A DNA stretch of 64,000 nt from Prochlorococcus sp. AG-363-K07 (GCA_003280225.1 QCFO01000001.1:1-64000); one strand, 5' to 3'; shown: positions 10,668 to 21,666, counted from the stretch's first letter. A program made the numbers and translations. Notes: generated by a model from the sequence alone, not told the origin.

Positions 10668-11687
10668 ATGCCAATCCATTTGATATGGGGTGATGACTGC
10701 GCTGCTATTGACCTTGCGATAGAACGTCTCATTAAAGATGTGGTTGCGGCAGACTGGGAAAGGATCAATTTAAGTCGCTTTGACGGTTCAGATAGTGGAC
10801 AAGCAATTCAAGCCCTGTCTGAAATACGCACACCTCCCTTGGGTACTGGAGACAGATTGGTTCTAGTCAAACAAAGCCCTTTTTGCAACAGTTGTTCCAA
10901 TGAACTTGCTCAAGGTTTTGAGCAAGTCTTAAATATGATCCCAAGTAATAACCACCTAGTTCTTCATAACAAAAACAAACCAGATAAGCGGTTACGAACT
11001 ACTAAAGCCCTGCAATCACATCTAGAAGAAAACAATGCAACTGAACGCAGCTTTGTACTACCACCTGTTTGGGATGAAAAAGGCCAACGAGAGCTAGTCG
11101 CAAGAACTGCCCAAGAACTGAACCTAGAAATCGAACCTCAGGCTATATCTTTACTCGTGGAAATGATTGGGAACGACAGCACAAGACTCGTCTCCGAGCT
11201 GAAAAAGGTCTCTTTACTGGCAACTAATCAAGAAAGCTATATCCGTGATAATCAAAGACGTATTTTGCTGACCGCTAAGCATATAAATGATTTAGTAGAA
11301 GGGAACGCCACTAATGCTCTGAAAGTTGGTGAATCTCTCTTACAAAATAATTTAGGAGAGGCATTAATCAGGATTCATAATCTGCTTGAGCGAGGGGAAC
11401 CGCCTTTAAGGATGCTTGCAACACTGACTGGACAAGTAAGAGGGTGGCTTTGGATCAGTCTCCTTGAGGAGCATGGGGAAAAAGACGTTTCTGTCATTGC
11501 CAAGGCAGCTGGAATAGCAAATCCCAAGCGCATTTACATACTACGAAAACAAATTACAGGTAAGTCACCAAAACAATTTCTTCAGTTACTGAGCTCATTA
11601 TTAGAAATAGAAAGTACCTTAAAACGAGGAGTAATGCCTGAAGATGCTTTCAAAGATGGGCTCTTAGGGGACAAATCCTTGAGATGA
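10668..11687 (+). CDS. holA: DNA polymerase III subunit delta
   Basis: Clamp-loader subunit that opens the beta sliding clamp. The 339 residues start MPIHLIWGDDCAAIDLAIER, the degenerate P-loop-like beginning of the family, and contain the central lid-domain helices (SLLVEMIGNDSTRLVSELKK) and the C-terminal collar helices (LERGEPPLRMLATLTGQVRGWLW). Its partner DnaX is encoded at 26113. lysC follows 39 bp downstream on the same strand. Confidence 0.92.
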   Translation: MPIHLIWGDDCAAIDLAIERLIKDVVAADWERINLSRFDGSDSGQAIQALSEIRTPPLGTGDRLVLVKQSPFCNSCSNELAQGFEQVLNMIPSNNHLVLHNKNKPDKRLRTTKALQSHLEENNATERSFVLPPVWDEKGQRELVARTAQELNLEIEPQAISLLVEMIGNDSTRLVSELKKVSLLATNQESYIRDNQRRILLTAKHINDLVEGNATNALKVGESLLQNNLGEALIRIHNLLERGEPPLRMLATLTGQVRGWLWISLLEEHGEKDVSVIAKAAGIANPKRIYILRKQITGKSPKQFLQLLSSLLEIESTLKRGVMPEDAFKDGLLGDKSLR

Positions 11688-11726
11688 CTGCACACTGAAA
11701 TAATCAGTAGCTACTCAGAGAAATTA

Positions 11727-13490
11727 ATGGCATTACTGGTTCAAAAATTTGGGGGCACTTCTGTCGGAACTGTCGACCGAATTAAAGCAGTTGCACAAAA
11801 GATTTACAAAAGCAAAAACTTAGGGAATGAGTTAGTAATCGTCGTCTCTGCAATGGGACATACCACTGATGAACTAACAGGACTAGCAAAAAAAATCAGT
11901 AATAACCCCCCTCAACGTGAAATGGACATGCTTCTTGCCACAGGAGAGCAAGTCTCGATCGCACTACTTTCTATAGCTCTGCATGAGATTGGAATACATG
12001 CTGTTTCGATGACAGGTTCACAAGTAGGGATTGTTACCGAATCTGCGCATGGTCGAGCAAGAATTCTTGAAGTTCGCACTGAACGAATACATAATCTTCT
12101 CGAGCAGGGAAAAGTAGTAGTAGTAGCTGGGTTTCAAGGCACAAGCTTCAGCAGTGGAGGAACTGCAGAAATTACTACTCTTGGTAGAGGCGGATCAGAC
12201 ACATCTGCAGTGGCTCTGGCAACCGCACTAAACGCTGAAATCTGTGAAATTTATACAGATGTAGAAGGAGTTTTAACTACTGATCCGCGCAAAGTTCCTA
12301 ATGCGCAACTAATGACAACTTTGAGCTGTGACGAAATGCTGGAATTAGCGAGTCTTGGCGCATCTGTACTACATCCCCGTGCAGTGGAACTTGCTAGAAA
12401 CTACGGTGTAAAGTTACAAGTTCGCTCAAGTTGGACTGATGAGCCAGGAACAACTCTTACAACTAACCAAAAAAGAACCAAAGGGAAGGAAGGACTGGAA
12501 TTAGGACGTCCAATAGATGGAGTGGAACTTGTTGAACATCAAGCAGTGCTAGGCCTATCCCATGTTCCAGATCAACCTGGAGTTGCTGCAGATTTATTTG
12601 AAGAGTTGTCTCATCAAGGGGTCAATGTCGATTTAATTATCCAAGCCACTCATGAAGGAAATAGTAATGACATCACATTTACAGTTGATGCCGAGGCACT
12701 TTCACTAGCACAAACAATTAGTCAGGAGGTGCTTCACCAAATCGGGGGGGAACTAACAGTTCAAAATGAAATGTCAAAGCTCAGCATAAGTGGAGCAGGA
12801 ATCATGGGCAGGCCAGGAATCGCTGCAACACTTTTTGCAACCTTATCTCGAAAGGGTATCAATCTCCGACTTATAGCAACTAGCGAAGTGAAAGTAAGTT
12901 GTGTAATTAATTCCTCATTTGGCGCAAAAGCTATTCGTGCCGTTAGCGAAGCCTTTGAACTTCAAGAAAATCAAATTCAAATCAATCCAGAACTAAGCGT
13001 AAATGGAGAGCCTGAAGTACGAGCACTGGCTCTAGACCCAGATCAAGCGCAGGTCAGTGTCAAAGGAGTTCCAGATTTACCAGGAACTGCGGCTGCTCTT
13101 TGTACAGCTCTAGCTGATACAGGAATTAGCTTGGATGCAATTGTCCAATCTGAAAGACAACAAAAAAACGGTTCACGTGACATAAGCTTTATGCTCAAAA
13201 AACATGATCGAGAGTTTGCAGATAAAGCACTCTTACCACTTCTCGCAAAGTGGCCAGGGGCCGAGTTAAAAGATGGTCCTGCCATTGCCAGAATTAGTGC
13301 AGTTGGTGCAGGCATGCCAGAGACCCCTGGAACAGCAGCTCGAATGTTTAGAGCGTTAGCTCAAGAAAAAATCAATATCGCAATGATTGCGACTAGTGAA
13401 ATTAGGACAAGCTGTGTTGTCCCAGAAGAAGATGGACTAGCTGCGCTCCAGGCAATTCACAAACACTTCGGTCTTGAAATCAAAAAGTAA
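11727..13490 (+). CDS. lysC: Aspartate kinase with duplicated ACT domains
   Basis: Phosphorylates aspartate, opening the lysine/threonine/methionine branch. The kinase domain (1-250) begins VQKFGGTSVGTVDRIK and includes TTLGRGGSDTSAVALATAL and SLGASVLHPRAVELARNYG. After it come two ACT-domain pairs (about 270-420 and 430-585), visible as repeated blocks such as SKLSISGAGIMGRPGIAATL and ARISAVGAGMPETPGTAARM. The four-ACT architecture and about 590 residues are typical of cyanobacterial enzymes and imply feedback control by lysine and/or threonine. asd and dapA of the same pathway are about 6-8 kb away on the other strand. Confidence 0.96.
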   Translation: MALLVQKFGGTSVGTVDRIKAVAQKIYKSKNLGNELVIVVSAMGHTTDELTGLAKKISNNPPQREMDMLLATGEQVSIALLSIALHEIGIHAVSMTGSQVGIVTESAHGRARILEVRTERIHNLLEQGKVVVVAGFQGTSFSSGGTAEITTLGRGGSDTSAVALATALNAEICEIYTDVEGVLTTDPRKVPNAQLMTTLSCDEMLELASLGASVLHPRAVELARNYGVKLQVRSSWTDEPGTTLTTNQKRTKGKEGLELGRPIDGVELVEHQAVLGLSHVPDQPGVAADLFEELSHQGVNVDLIIQATHEGNSNDITFTVDAEALSLAQTISQEVLHQIGGELTVQNEMSKLSISGAGIMGRPGIAATLFATLSRKGINLRLIATSEVKVSCVINSSFGAKAIRAVSEAFELQENQIQINPELSVNGEPEVRALALDPDQAQVSVKGVPDLPGTAAALCTALADTGISLDAIVQSERQQKNGSRDISFMLKKHDREFADKALLPLLAKWPGAELKDGPAIARISAVGAGMPETPGTAARMFRALAQEKINIAMIATSEIRTSCVVPEEDGLAALQAIHKHFGLEIKK

Positions 13491-13498
13491 AAATTAAA

Positions 13499-15535
13499 TT
13501 ATTTTCCTACAAGTTTTTTCCTTAATGATTTGATTTTGTCTCTTAAGTTAGCCGCCTCCTCAAAATTCAAATCCTTGGCCTCCTTCTTCATTCTTTCTTC
13601 TAGCTGATGAATAATCTCAGGTAAGGATTCTAATGTTATTCCCATATCTTCTTCATCAATTGTGTCTGTAACCTTTCCAGCTATTTCAAGCAAACTAGTA
13701 TCAGATCCATCTTTTTGAAGGCGCCTAGATAATTCCAGAAAGGAAAGAATAGAGTTACCAGAACGCTTACCAGCAGGTTGAGGAATAATCCCATTTTTTT
13801 CGTTATATTTCTCTTGAATATTTCGACGTCTTTCTGTTTCACCTATTGCTCTAGCCATAGAGTCCGTCAAATTATCAGCATATAAAAGAGCAGTACCTTC
13901 AACATGTCTAGCTGCCCTTCCAATTGTTTGTATTAATGAGCGTTCAGCTCTAAGAAAACCTTCTTTATCTGCATCTAAAATGATTACAAGAGACACTTCT
14001 GGTAGGTCTAAACCCTCCCGTAATAAGTTAACACCAACTAATACATCGTACTCACCCATTCTTAAATCTTGAATTATTTCTATCCGCTCGATTGAGTGAA
14101 TCTCTGAGTGAAGATAACGTACCCTAATTTGATTATCTGCCAAATAATCAGTCAAATCCTCAGCCATGCGTTTGGTAAGAGTAGTAACTAGAACTCTTTG
14201 AGCTTTCTTACTTCTTTGCCGTATCTCGAAAAGTAAATCATCAATTTGACCATCAGTTGGACGTACTTCAACTATTGGATCAAGAACACCAGTTGGCCGT
14301 ATCACTTGCTCAGCAATCTGTCCATCACTTTTTTGCAACTCCCAATCACCAGGAGTTGCACTAATAAAAACAGCTTGATTAACTTTATTCCAAAATTCAT
14401 CACTTTTTAATGGGCGATTATCAGCAGCACTAGGAAGCCTAAAGCCGTGTTCAATTAAAACATTCTTCCTTGCCTGATCACCATTGTACATTGCCTTCAA
14501 TTGAGAGCAAGTAACATGACTTTCATCAACTACCAGAAGCCAATTTTTAGGAAAGTAATCAATCAAACATTCTGGAGGAGTACCGGAGGCTCTCCCAGAT
14601 AAATGTCGTGCATAATTTTCAACACCATTACAGTAACCAACCTCTCTCAACATCTCAAGATCATATTTAGTTCTTTGTTCTAATCTCTGCGCTTCTAATA
14701 ACTTTCCTTCATTATTTAACAACTCCAATCGACACTTTAATTCATCTTGGATAGCTTTAATAGCAACTTGAAGGCGCTCTTTTGGTGTGACAAAATGTTT
14801 AGCTGGATAGACATTTACAGATTGAAGGCCTTGCAAAATTTCACCAGTAATTGGGTCGACCAAGCGAATACCCTCTATTTCATCACCAAACAGTTCAATA
14901 CGAATTAATCTATCATCATATGCTGGTCCAATCTCCAAAACATCTCCTTTAATCCGAAAACGTCCGCGATCTATTTCAATATCATTTCGTGTATATTGAT
15001 TATTCACCAAATCCCTCAATGATTGCCTTATATCAATAAGATTACCAACTTCAAATTTGACTGAGGCCTTTAAGTATTCACTAGGCATTCCTAAGCCATA
15101 AATACAACTAATCGACGCAACAACTATGACATCATCTCTCTCAAATAATGATCTTGTAGCTGAGTGCCTAAGCATATCAATCTCTTCATTGATTGATGCA
15201 GTTTTTGCTATATAAGTATCACTTACAGGTACATATGCCTCTGGCTGATAGTAATCATAATAGGAAATAAAGTATTCAACCGCGTTGTCCGGAAAGAATT
15301 CTCGCAACTCATTACAAAGCTGAGCCGCAAGAGTTTTGTTATGTGCTAGGACTAGAGCTGGTCTTCCAGTTTGAGCAATTACATTTGCGATTGTAAAAGT
15401 TTTACCAGTGCCTGTTGCACCCAAAAGAGTTTGGTAGCGATGACCTTGATCAACACCTGCTACTAGTTTCTTAATAGCAGTGGGCTGATCACCCTTAGGC
15501 TCATACGGTGCATGAAGGCGATATTTAGACATCAC
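13499..15535 (-). CDS. uvrB: Excinuclease ABC subunit B
   Basis: Helicase-like damage-verifying subunit of nucleotide excision repair. The 678 residues show Walker A ([16 protein letters not shown], about 37-52), the beta-hairpin region [39 protein letters not shown] and QTIGRAARH. The C-terminal UVR motif that contacts UvrC is present ([18 protein letters not shown]). It faces lysC tail to tail with 8 bp between stops. Upstream 15536-15697 holds an inverted repeat (separate entry). Confidence 0.97.
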   Translation of the reverse strand: MMSKYRLHAPYEPKGDQPTAIKKLVAGVDQGHRYQTLLGATGTGKTFTIANVIAQTGRPALVLAHNKTLAAQLCNELREFFPDNAVEYFISYYDYYQPEAYVPVSDTYIAKTASINEEIDMLRHSATRSLFERDDVIVVASISCIYGLGMPSEYLKASVKFEVGNLIDIRQSLRDLVNNQYTRNDIEIDRGRFRIKGDVLEIGPAYDDRLIRIELFGDEIEGIRLVDPITGEILQGLQSVNVYPAKHFVTPKERLQVAIKAIQDELKCRLELLNNEGKLLEAQRLEQRTKYDLEMLREVGYCNGVENYARHLSGRASGTPPECLIDYFPKNWLLVVDESHVTCSQLKAMYNGDQARKNVLIEHGFRLPSAADNRPLKSDEFWNKVNQAVFISATPGDWELQKSDGQIAEQVIRPTGVLDPIVEVRPTDGQIDDLLFEIRQRSKKAQRVLVTTLTKRMAEDLTDYLADNQIRVRYLHSEIHSIERIEIIQDLRMGEYDVLVGVNLLREGLDLPEVSLVIILDADKEGFLRAERSLIQTIGRAARHVEGTALLYADNLTDSMARAIGETERRRNIQEKYNEKNGIIPQPAGKRSGNSILSFLELSRRLQKDGSDTSLLEIAGKVTDTIDEEDMGITLESLPEIIHQLEERMKKEAKDLNFEEAANLRDKIKSLRKKLVGK

Positions 15536-15633
15536 AGAAACCTAATTAAAATGATAGTTTGATATTTTTCATGTATATGTGCACAATTTCTTGTAATAAT
15601 TTTGAGCAAATCACTAGCCAGTCATAAAACCCA

Positions 15634-15673
15634 ATATAGCCTGCCAGCTTTAAGTCAGTTTAGCAGGCTATAT
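15634..15673 (-). terminator. Long inverted repeat after ycf23, terminator-like
   Basis: A perfect 11-bp inverted repeat, ATATAGCCTGC and GCAGGCTATAT, with an 18-nt spacer, lies about 25 bp past the ycf23 stop on the minus strand. It is followed there by TGGGTTTTATG. The stem is strong enough for a terminator, but the spacer is long and the T run is short. It could instead be an operator or 5'-leader element for uvrB, whose start is about 100 bp further on. Confidence 0.45.
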
Positions 15674-15697
15674 CAAATCAAACTGCACAAAGATGTC

Positions 15698-16483
15698 TTA
15701 CCTAAAAAGAGAATTAATAGGTAAATCTTTATAATGAGCAATTGCTTCTCGTAATCGCTTCACAACCGCAAACATTGCCAACTCATCATCAAGTCGATTG
15801 ACTACTGCCCCTACCCCTACTCCTTTTGCACCTGCAGCAAATGCCATCGGAACTGTTACAGCAGAAAGACCAGAAGCACAAAGAATTGGAACATGTCTCC
15901 CAGCCTTACGCAGGCCCTCAGAGATACAGCTAACTGCAGCCAAGGTAGGTGAGGCTTTTTCAATCATGCCCAAAATGCCAGGACTCAACGGCCTAGAACT
16001 GGTTCCACCCTCTGTCTGAATAAGATCTACGCCTTCATCCACCAAGCTCAAAGCCAAGTCAGTTTGCTTATCAAGAGGTAAAAAATGTGGAACAGTTACT
16101 GAAAGGGCAATCTCCGGTAAAAGCTTTCTAGTTTGAATCGTTAATTCAAGGACCTCTTCAGCAGAGAAAAAACGGCCTTTTGAGTAAAAAGAATCAAAAT
16201 TGCCTATCTCAACCATGGAGGCTCCAGCCTCCACAGACTGTAAAAATAATTCAGGCTCAACTGCACTTACGCATACTGGCAAATTCGAATTTTTTATTGC
16301 TAAACGCACCAATTCAGGACTGCATGCCACATCAATCAAATCCGCACCACCACGACCAGCAGCCCTTGATACCATTTCAACTGAAGCTCTATCAAAATTC
16401 TTCAAACCAGAAATAACCTTTAGCAGCGAGCCCTGAGAAAGACTTTGCACCAAAGCATGAGGTAAATGATTCAAACAAGCCAT
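15698..16483 (-). CDS. ycf23: DUF561 / Ycf23-like protein
   Basis: Homologue of plastid Ycf23, a TIM-barrel-like protein of unknown biochemical role. Landmarks are LLKVISGLKNFDRASVE near the start, GGADLIDVACSPELVRLA, LSVTVPHFLPLDKQTDLAL, GVDLIQTEGGTSS and the C-terminal AFAAGAKGVGVGAVVN, which resembles a phosphate-binding barrel end. ATG 16483 (MACLNHLPHALVQ) fits the family start; the frame is also open from TTG 16528. The start region is divergent from tilS with 66 bp or less between start codons, so the two promoters must be compressed or overlap. Name by homology is good; function is unknown. Confidence 0.87.
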   Translation of the reverse strand: MACLNHLPHALVQSLSQGSLLKVISGLKNFDRASVEMVSRAAGRGGADLIDVACSPELVRLAIKNSNLPVCVSAVEPELFLQSVEAGASMVEIGNFDSFYSKGRFFSAEEVLELTIQTRKLLPEIALSVTVPHFLPLDKQTDLALSLVDEGVDLIQTEGGTSSRPLSPGILGMIEKASPTLAAVSCISEGLRKAGRHVPILCASGLSAVTVPMAFAAGAKGVGVGAVVNRLDDELAMFAVVKRLREAIAHYKDLPINSLFR

Positions 16484-16549
16484 CAAAAGATCAGCAACCA
16501 ATCTGATTCTCCCATTACTCAAGGCCAAGATGGATCAAACTTGAAATAC

Positions 16550-17593
16550 ATGGCCAACTCAACATCAATTGCTATGTCCACCTCGAATGCAAAGCCGTGG
16601 ACTAAATGGCATCTCCGCCTCCACAAAAAGCTTTTAGCAAATAAAAGCTTAATTCCAGAAAGGGCTTGTCTAATACTTGCTATTTCGGGTGGTCAGGACT
16701 CAATGGCGCTGCTGCAGTTAATGCTAGATCTCAAGAGATTGCACTTGTGGGAGCTAAATATATGGCATGGAGATCATTGCTGGCATGAAAAATCAAAAAA
16801 AATTGCAGAAGAGCTTAAACAATGGTGTGAAGCAAAAAATCTTAGATTCTTCGCAAATTCTGCAATTAAAGGACAACTACATAACGAAGCAATTGCGAGA
16901 GATTGGCGATACTTTCATCTTGCTAAAACTGCAGAACTACTTGCCTCTAAAAAGAAAGGAAATTCCTCTCAATATATTTTAACAGGGCATACAAGTACTG
17001 ATAGAGCTGAAACATTATTACTAAACCTTGCAAGAGGCACTGACTTAGCCGGGCTAAGTAGTCTTCGAGAAGTCAGAAATCAAAAAGAAAATGTATATTT
17101 AGTGCGTCCATTACTTGGATATACTAGAACCGAAACAGCTCAAATCTGTGAAGAGATGAAACTCCCAATCTGGATTGATCCCTCAAATAAAAATATTAAT
17201 CTGAGACGCAATCAGATAAGAGAACAAATTTTTCCAATACTTGAAGAAATGTATCCAGGTTGTAGCAATCGAATGGCCTCTTTATCTGAACGACTGTCGC
17301 ATTACAAAGAAGATCAACATTCCATGGCCATGCTATTAATCAAAACATTAGAAACACCTCAAGGTCTTTGTAGAAAAACTCTATCTAAACTTTCAACTAG
17401 TGCTAGAAGGACTATTTTGGCTGAATGGTTATTAAGTAAAGGAATAAATAATATAAAAGCAGCTCAGCTTGAAGAAATAAGTGTTAAAACTGGAGCGCAC
17501 AAAACGCCAGGATCACAGGCAATTGGCAATAAATGGAGAATTAAATGGTTCAAGGAATCAATTCAAATCATTAAATCATCTGAATCGAAATAA
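16550..17593 (+). CDS. tilS: tRNA(Ile)-lysidine synthetase
   Basis: Converts C34 of the CAU-anticodon isoleucine tRNA to lysidine so that it reads AUA. The N-type ATP pyrophosphatase loop is ISGGQDSMALLQL (about 45-57 from ATG 16550), followed by LNIWHGDHCWHEKS, TGHTSTDRAETLLLNLARGT and PLLGYTRTE. The last third is a weakly conserved substrate-binding region. ATG 16550 is preferred; the frame is open from ATG 16466, but that would run into the opposite-strand ycf23 coding region, and ATG 16574 is also possible. Confidence 0.93.
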   Translation: MANSTSIAMSTSNAKPWTKWHLRLHKKLLANKSLIPERACLILAISGGQDSMALLQLMLDLKRLHLWELNIWHGDHCWHEKSKKIAEELKQWCEAKNLRFFANSAIKGQLHNEAIARDWRYFHLAKTAELLASKKKGNSSQYILTGHTSTDRAETLLLNLARGTDLAGLSSLREVRNQKENVYLVRPLLGYTRTETAQICEEMKLPIWIDPSNKNINLRRNQIREQIFPILEEMYPGCSNRMASLSERLSHYKEDQHSMAMLLIKTLETPQGLCRKTLSKLSTSARRTILAEWLLSKGINNIKAAQLEEISVKTGAHKTPGSQAIGNKWRIKWFKESIQIIKSSESK

Positions 17594-17630
17594 GAACTAA
17601 AAATGATTTTGCTTTGCTTAAGGATATGAT

Positions 17631-19646
17631 TTAAGCCACTGCAGAACGTCTTCTCCTTGTGCGACCAGCAGGCATTTCAGCTTGCGAATTATCTAACTTT
17701 TCCTTATCAGTATTCATTGTTGAAGTTGTCTGAGATTTAACAGTAGAAGAAGTCGCAGTGGTCTGAACATTGGCAGAAGAGCCTCCTGTCGCCACTCCTC
17801 GTCCCTGAGAAGCAGAATCAGTTCTCCTACTCACTGTTTTCGAATCAGAATCAGAGTCAACTCTCCCTTTGTATTCAGGTGTGCCTGCGGGTGCAGGCTG
17901 GACTAAGCAAAGAATCAAAGGTTCAACCTGCAGTTCACGTCGCATTCTTCTAGCCAAGCCAACTTCAACCTCACGCTGCAAGCCCATCCAGTCAACTTCT
18001 ACAGAGTTTCCGCCAAGTTGTCTCGCAAGCTGCTTCCATCGATTCTCTAGAACCCAAGTAATTTCACGTTCAGTCCAAAAGGACATTTTCTTTGCATCAA
18101 CACTTGTCACGACTCCTCGAAGATTGACTCTGGGCGGTGCAACCATGGCCCCATCAGTGCTAATCGCAGCAAGAACAGTCACCACTCCATCCTCAGCAAG
18201 TTGCTGACGTTCTTTCAAAACTCGATTATCAACAATGCCTTCCCTAGAAGCATCAAGGAGCTCAATACCTGCAGTAACAGATTCACCTTTTGAAATAGCA
18301 TCAGAACTCAACTGGACAACATCTCCATTTTCGAGTATCAAAATATTGTCTGCTGGCACACCCATAGATTGAGCACTTTTGCTATGGCAAATCAACATTC
18401 TGTGCTCTCCATGAACTGGGACAAAAAACCTTGGTCGTGTTAATGCAAGCATCAACTTCTGATCTTCTTGACAACCATGGCCTGATACATGAATACCTTC
18501 TGATTTGCCATAAACTACTCTTGCCCCCAACTTCATTAACCTATCAATTGTATTAACTACAGAAATAGTATTTCCTGGGATAGGACTCGCTGAGAAAATA
18601 ATCGTATCAGTAGTTTTAACCTGTACATGTTGATGTTCGCCTCTTGAGATTCGACTCAAGGCTGCCATTGGCTCTCCTTGACTGCCTGTCATTAATAGCA
18701 AAGTTTCACGATCTGGTAAATCACGAATTTGTTTGATTGGTACGAAAAGATCATCAGGACAACGTAAATATCCTAATTCTCTCGCTTTAGCAACAACATT
18801 GATCATTGACCTTCCCATTAGGCCAACCTTTCTTCCATTTTTCATTGCAAGCTCAATCAACATTGCTACTCTATGAGTAGAACTTGCAAAAGTTGTTACT
18901 ATTACTCGACCCTCAGCAGAAGCAATATGTCTATCTAAATTCGGGAATACAGCACGTTCAGAAGGAGTAAAGCCAGGTACCTCGGCATTTGTTGAATCAG
19001 AAAAAAGACATAAAACACCTTGTTCCCCATAATGCGCAAGTCGCTGGATATCAAAATGTTCTCCATCTGGAGGAGTGTGATCAAATTTGAAATCACCAGT
19101 AAATACAATAACACCTACAGGTGTAGTAATTGCTAAAGAAAAGCTATCCGAAATAGAATGAGTATTTCTAATATATTCAACTGAAAAATGTTGTCCAACT
19201 TTAACAACATCTCTAGGTTTAATTGTCTGAATCGTTGTGCAATTATTCACGCCAGCATCTTCCATTTTTCCTTGCAACATTGACATTGCTAAGGGGGGTC
19301 CATAAATAATTGGAATCTGAAAATGCTTCAAATGATGAGATATCCCACCAATATGATCCTCATGGCCATGAGTAACAATCATTCCGCGAATACGCTTCTG
19401 ATTTTCTCTTAAATATGTCGTATCAGGCATCACAACATTTACACCATGCATCCCATCATCTGGAAAAGCCAAGCCAGCATCAACAAGCATAATGTCTTCG
19501 CCAAACTCAAAGACGCAGGTGTTCTTGCCTATCTCGTGTAAACCCCCTAAAGGAATGACACGTAAACAAGGCTCCTTTGTTTTAGAAGCACCACGAGAGG
19601 CGGTACTTGAACTATTCAAATTTTTGGAAGAGGAACTAGAGGTCAT
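17631..19646 (-). CDS. rnj: Ribonuclease J
   Basis: Metallo-beta-lactamase/beta-CASP ribonuclease with endo- and 5'-exonuclease activity in mRNA turnover and rRNA maturation. Zinc-ligand motif THGHEDHIGG is near residue 85. Others are FTGDFKFDH, FSDSTNAEVPGFTPSE, the beta-CASP segment LMTGSQGEPMAALSRI and SGHGCQEDQKLMLALTRP. The last 80 residues are a Ser/Thr-rich, low-complexity tail ending in GRTRRRRSAVA, likely flexible and RNA-binding. I take ATG 19646 (MTSSSSSKNLN); an upstream in-frame ATG at 19709 would add 21 residues unlike the family. dapA is immediately upstream, as in other picocyanobacteria. Confidence 0.94.
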   Translation of the reverse strand: MTSSSSSKNLNSSSTASRGASKTKEPCLRVIPLGGLHEIGKNTCVFEFGEDIMLVDAGLAFPDDGMHGVNVVMPDTTYLRENQKRIRGMIVTHGHEDHIGGISHHLKHFQIPIIYGPPLAMSMLQGKMEDAGVNNCTTIQTIKPRDVVKVGQHFSVEYIRNTHSISDSFSLAITTPVGVIVFTGDFKFDHTPPDGEHFDIQRLAHYGEQGVLCLFSDSTNAEVPGFTPSERAVFPNLDRHIASAEGRVIVTTFASSTHRVAMLIELAMKNGRKVGLMGRSMINVVAKARELGYLRCPDDLFVPIKQIRDLPDRETLLLMTGSQGEPMAALSRISRGEHQHVQVKTTDTIIFSASPIPGNTISVVNTIDRLMKLGARVVYGKSEGIHVSGHGCQEDQKLMLALTRPRFFVPVHGEHRMLICHSKSAQSMGVPADNILILENGDVVQLSSDAISKGESVTAGIELLDASREGIVDNRVLKERQQLAEDGVVTVLAAISTDGAMVAPPRVNLRGVVTSVDAKKMSFWTEREITWVLENRWKQLARQLGGNSVEVDWMGLQREVEVGLARRMRRELQVEPLILCLVQPAPAGTPEYKGRVDSDSDSKTVSRRTDSASQGRGVATGGSSANVQTTATSSTVKSQTTSTMNTDKEKLDNSQAEMPAGRTRRRRSAVA

Positions 19647-19730
19647 GGAAAAGGTATGAAAAAAAGCTAACTGAATGGACGTATTGCAATAGCGGAGAAC
19701 GCAAAGCAAACTTTGAGAGAAGCCTTGATA

Positions 19731-20639
19731 TTAGTGCTTAGGCAAATCAGAAAGGATTTTAGAAAGTTCGTCTTTCATTTGGGTATTCAAGCGAAATAAA
19801 GGACTTCTTGGAGATCCAACAGGCCAGCCACTTAGCTCTAAGGCTGCTTTGACAGGAATTGGATTGGTGGTAGCAAAGAGAGCCTTAAACAAAGGTTGTA
19901 ATTGCTCGTGATACTCAAGAGCACGAGAGACCCGACCGCTGAGATAGGACTCAATTATCGCCTTGAGGCATGGCCCGACAATATGACTTGCAACACTAAC
20001 AACGCCAACAGCACCTACTGCAAGCATTGGCAAAAGCAAGCCGTCATCACCGCTATAAACAGCTAAACGTGAACCACACTTCATTCTAAGTTGTGTGACC
20101 TCATCGAGAGTGCCACTTGCAGCTTTAAAGCTAACAATGTTAGAACAATCCATCAATCGAGACACAGTATTAGGGGAAAGGGAGCAACCTGTCCTCCCAG
20201 GAATGTTGTAAAGCATTAAAGGTAGTTCTGGCGCAGAATTGGATATCGCACGAAAATGAGCTTCTAAACCCTCTTGAGGTGGTTTGTTGTAATAGGGAAC
20301 CACAATCAAGGCTCCATCAGCACCTAACGACGCGGCCTCACAGGTGGCCTCGATCGCCTCAGCAGTGCTATTACTTCCAGTTCCAGCTAAAATATGGACT
20401 TCATGAGGAACAGCATTGCGAACAGTTCTAAACAAATCATGCTGCTCCTTCCAGCTCAGAGTGGGGGATTCTCCAGTAGTTCCACATACAACAATCCCAT
20501 CCGAGCCTTCTCGAACTAAATGTTTGGCTAATTGAGCAGCTAACTCAAAATCTACTTCACCATATTCATCAAATGGAGTGACCATCGCTGTTAACAAACG
20601 ACCAAAAGGCGGAGACAGTGCAGTTGTTAAATTACTCAT
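19731..20639 (-). CDS. dapA: 4-hydroxy-tetrahydrodipicolinate synthase
   Basis: Condenses aspartate semialdehyde with pyruvate at the lysine/peptidoglycan branch point. Shows [20 protein letters not shown] (about 43-62), [31 protein letters not shown] (catalytic Tyr region) and [14 protein letters not shown] with the Schiff-base lysine. From ATG 20639 it has about 302 residues, the normal size. ATG 20639 overlaps the end of asd in the string ATGAGTAA, so the two genes are translationally coupled, and asd supplies the substrate of dapA. Confidence 0.96.
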   Translation of the reverse strand: MSNLTTALSPPFGRLLTAMVTPFDEYGEVDFELAAQLAKHLVREGSDGIVVCGTTGESPTLSWKEQHDLFRTVRNAVPHEVHILAGTGSNSTAEAIEATCEAASLGADGALIVVPYYNKPPQEGLEAHFRAISNSAPELPLMLYNIPGRTGCSLSPNTVSRLMDCSNIVSFKAASGTLDEVTQLRMKCGSRLAVYSGDDGLLLPMLAVGAVGVVSVASHIVGPCLKAIIESYLSGRVSRALEYHEQLQPLFKALFATTNPIPVKAALELSGWPVGSPRSPLFRLNTQMKDELSKILSDLPKH

Positions 20640-21666
20640 GAGCTTTAAGTAATAATTCAGCAATTTGGATGGCATTTAGAGCAGCTCCTTTGCGGATCTG
20701 ATCACCACAAAGCCAAAACTCCAAGCAATTTGGATTACTAATGTCTTGTCGTATTCGACCTACTGCAACTAAATCTTTTCCGGCCACATCATTTGGCATA
20801 GGAAAACGATTATTTTCAAAGTCTTCAATTATCGCCAAGCCAGGGGAGCGGCTCAATATCTTTTTAGCTTCCTGCGTAGAAAAAGGTTCAACAAACTCAA
20901 CATTTACCGCTTCAGAATGTGCTCTTAAAACTGGCACTCTGACACAATTAGCCGTAAATGGTAAATCAGGCATTTGCATAATCTTTCTGGTCTCATTCAC
21001 CATTTTCATCTCTTCCTCGCAGTAACCGTTGGACTGCATTGGCGAGTTGTGAAGAAATAAATTAAAAGCTAGCGAATAAGGCAAAACAGTATTTACAGGA
21101 GTTGCACCCTCTAAAACATCCTTAGTTAATTCTTTCAACTCTTCCATGGCTTTTGCACCTGCACCACTCGCAGACTGATAGGTAGACACCACAACTCTGC
21201 GAATTGGTGCAATCTTTGCAAGTGGCGCTAAAGCTAATGCTAGAAGAATTGTTGTGCAATTCGGATTTGCAATAATCCCTTGATGGTCAGAAAGCGCTTG
21301 AGGATTAACTTCTGGTATCACTAGTGGTACATCGCCCTCCATTCGAAAAGCACTGGAATTATCTATCATTACTGCGCCAGCGGCGTTAATTATTCTTCTC
21401 CACCTTCGGGAAACGGCACCACCTGCAGAAGCCAGAACCAAATCCACATTCTCAAAACTCTCTGCAGAAACTTCTTGAATTTCCAACTCAGAACCTTTCC
21501 AAATGTGTTTAATGCCAGCAGATCTACTTGAACCTAATAATCGCAGTTCTTCTACAGGAAACGATCGCTCCGCTAAAAGAGTCAAAATCTCTTGACCAAC
21601 TGCTCCGCTAGCACCAAGTACAGCAATTTTGAGAGGCGTTTTTTTGGGAAAAGTTTGGGAAAACAA
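20632..21666 (-). CDS. asd: Aspartate-semialdehyde dehydrogenase
   Basis: NADPH-dependent reduction of aspartyl phosphate to the semialdehyde. The 344 residues begin with [20 protein letters not shown] (nucleotide-binding glycine motif) and contain the catalytic cysteine in [32 protein letters not shown], and the late histidine region [16 protein letters not shown]. First gene of a reverse block asd-dapA-rnj; the 170 bp before tig must hold promoters for both directions. Confidence 0.97.
   Translation of the reverse strand: MFSQTFPKKTPLKIAVLGASGAVGQEILTLLAERSFPVEELRLLGSSRSAGIKHIWKGSELEIQEVSAESFENVDLVLASAGGAVSRRWRRIINAAGAVMIDNSSAFRMEGDVPLVIPEVNPQALSDHQGIIANPNCTTILLALALAPLAKIAPIRRVVVSTYQSASGAGAKAMEELKELTKDVLEGATPVNTVLPYSLAFNLFLHNSPMQSNGYCEEEMKMVNETRKIMQMPDLPFTANCVRVPVLRAHSEAVNVEFVEPFSTQEAKKILSRSPGLAIIEDFENNRFPMPNDVAGKDLVAVGRIRQDISNPNCLEFWLCGDQIRKGAALNAIQIAELLLKAHE

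Noticed and set aside
16767-16982. Overlapping plus-strand frame inside tilS
   Set aside because: It is a shifted reading of tilS with no independent start signal.
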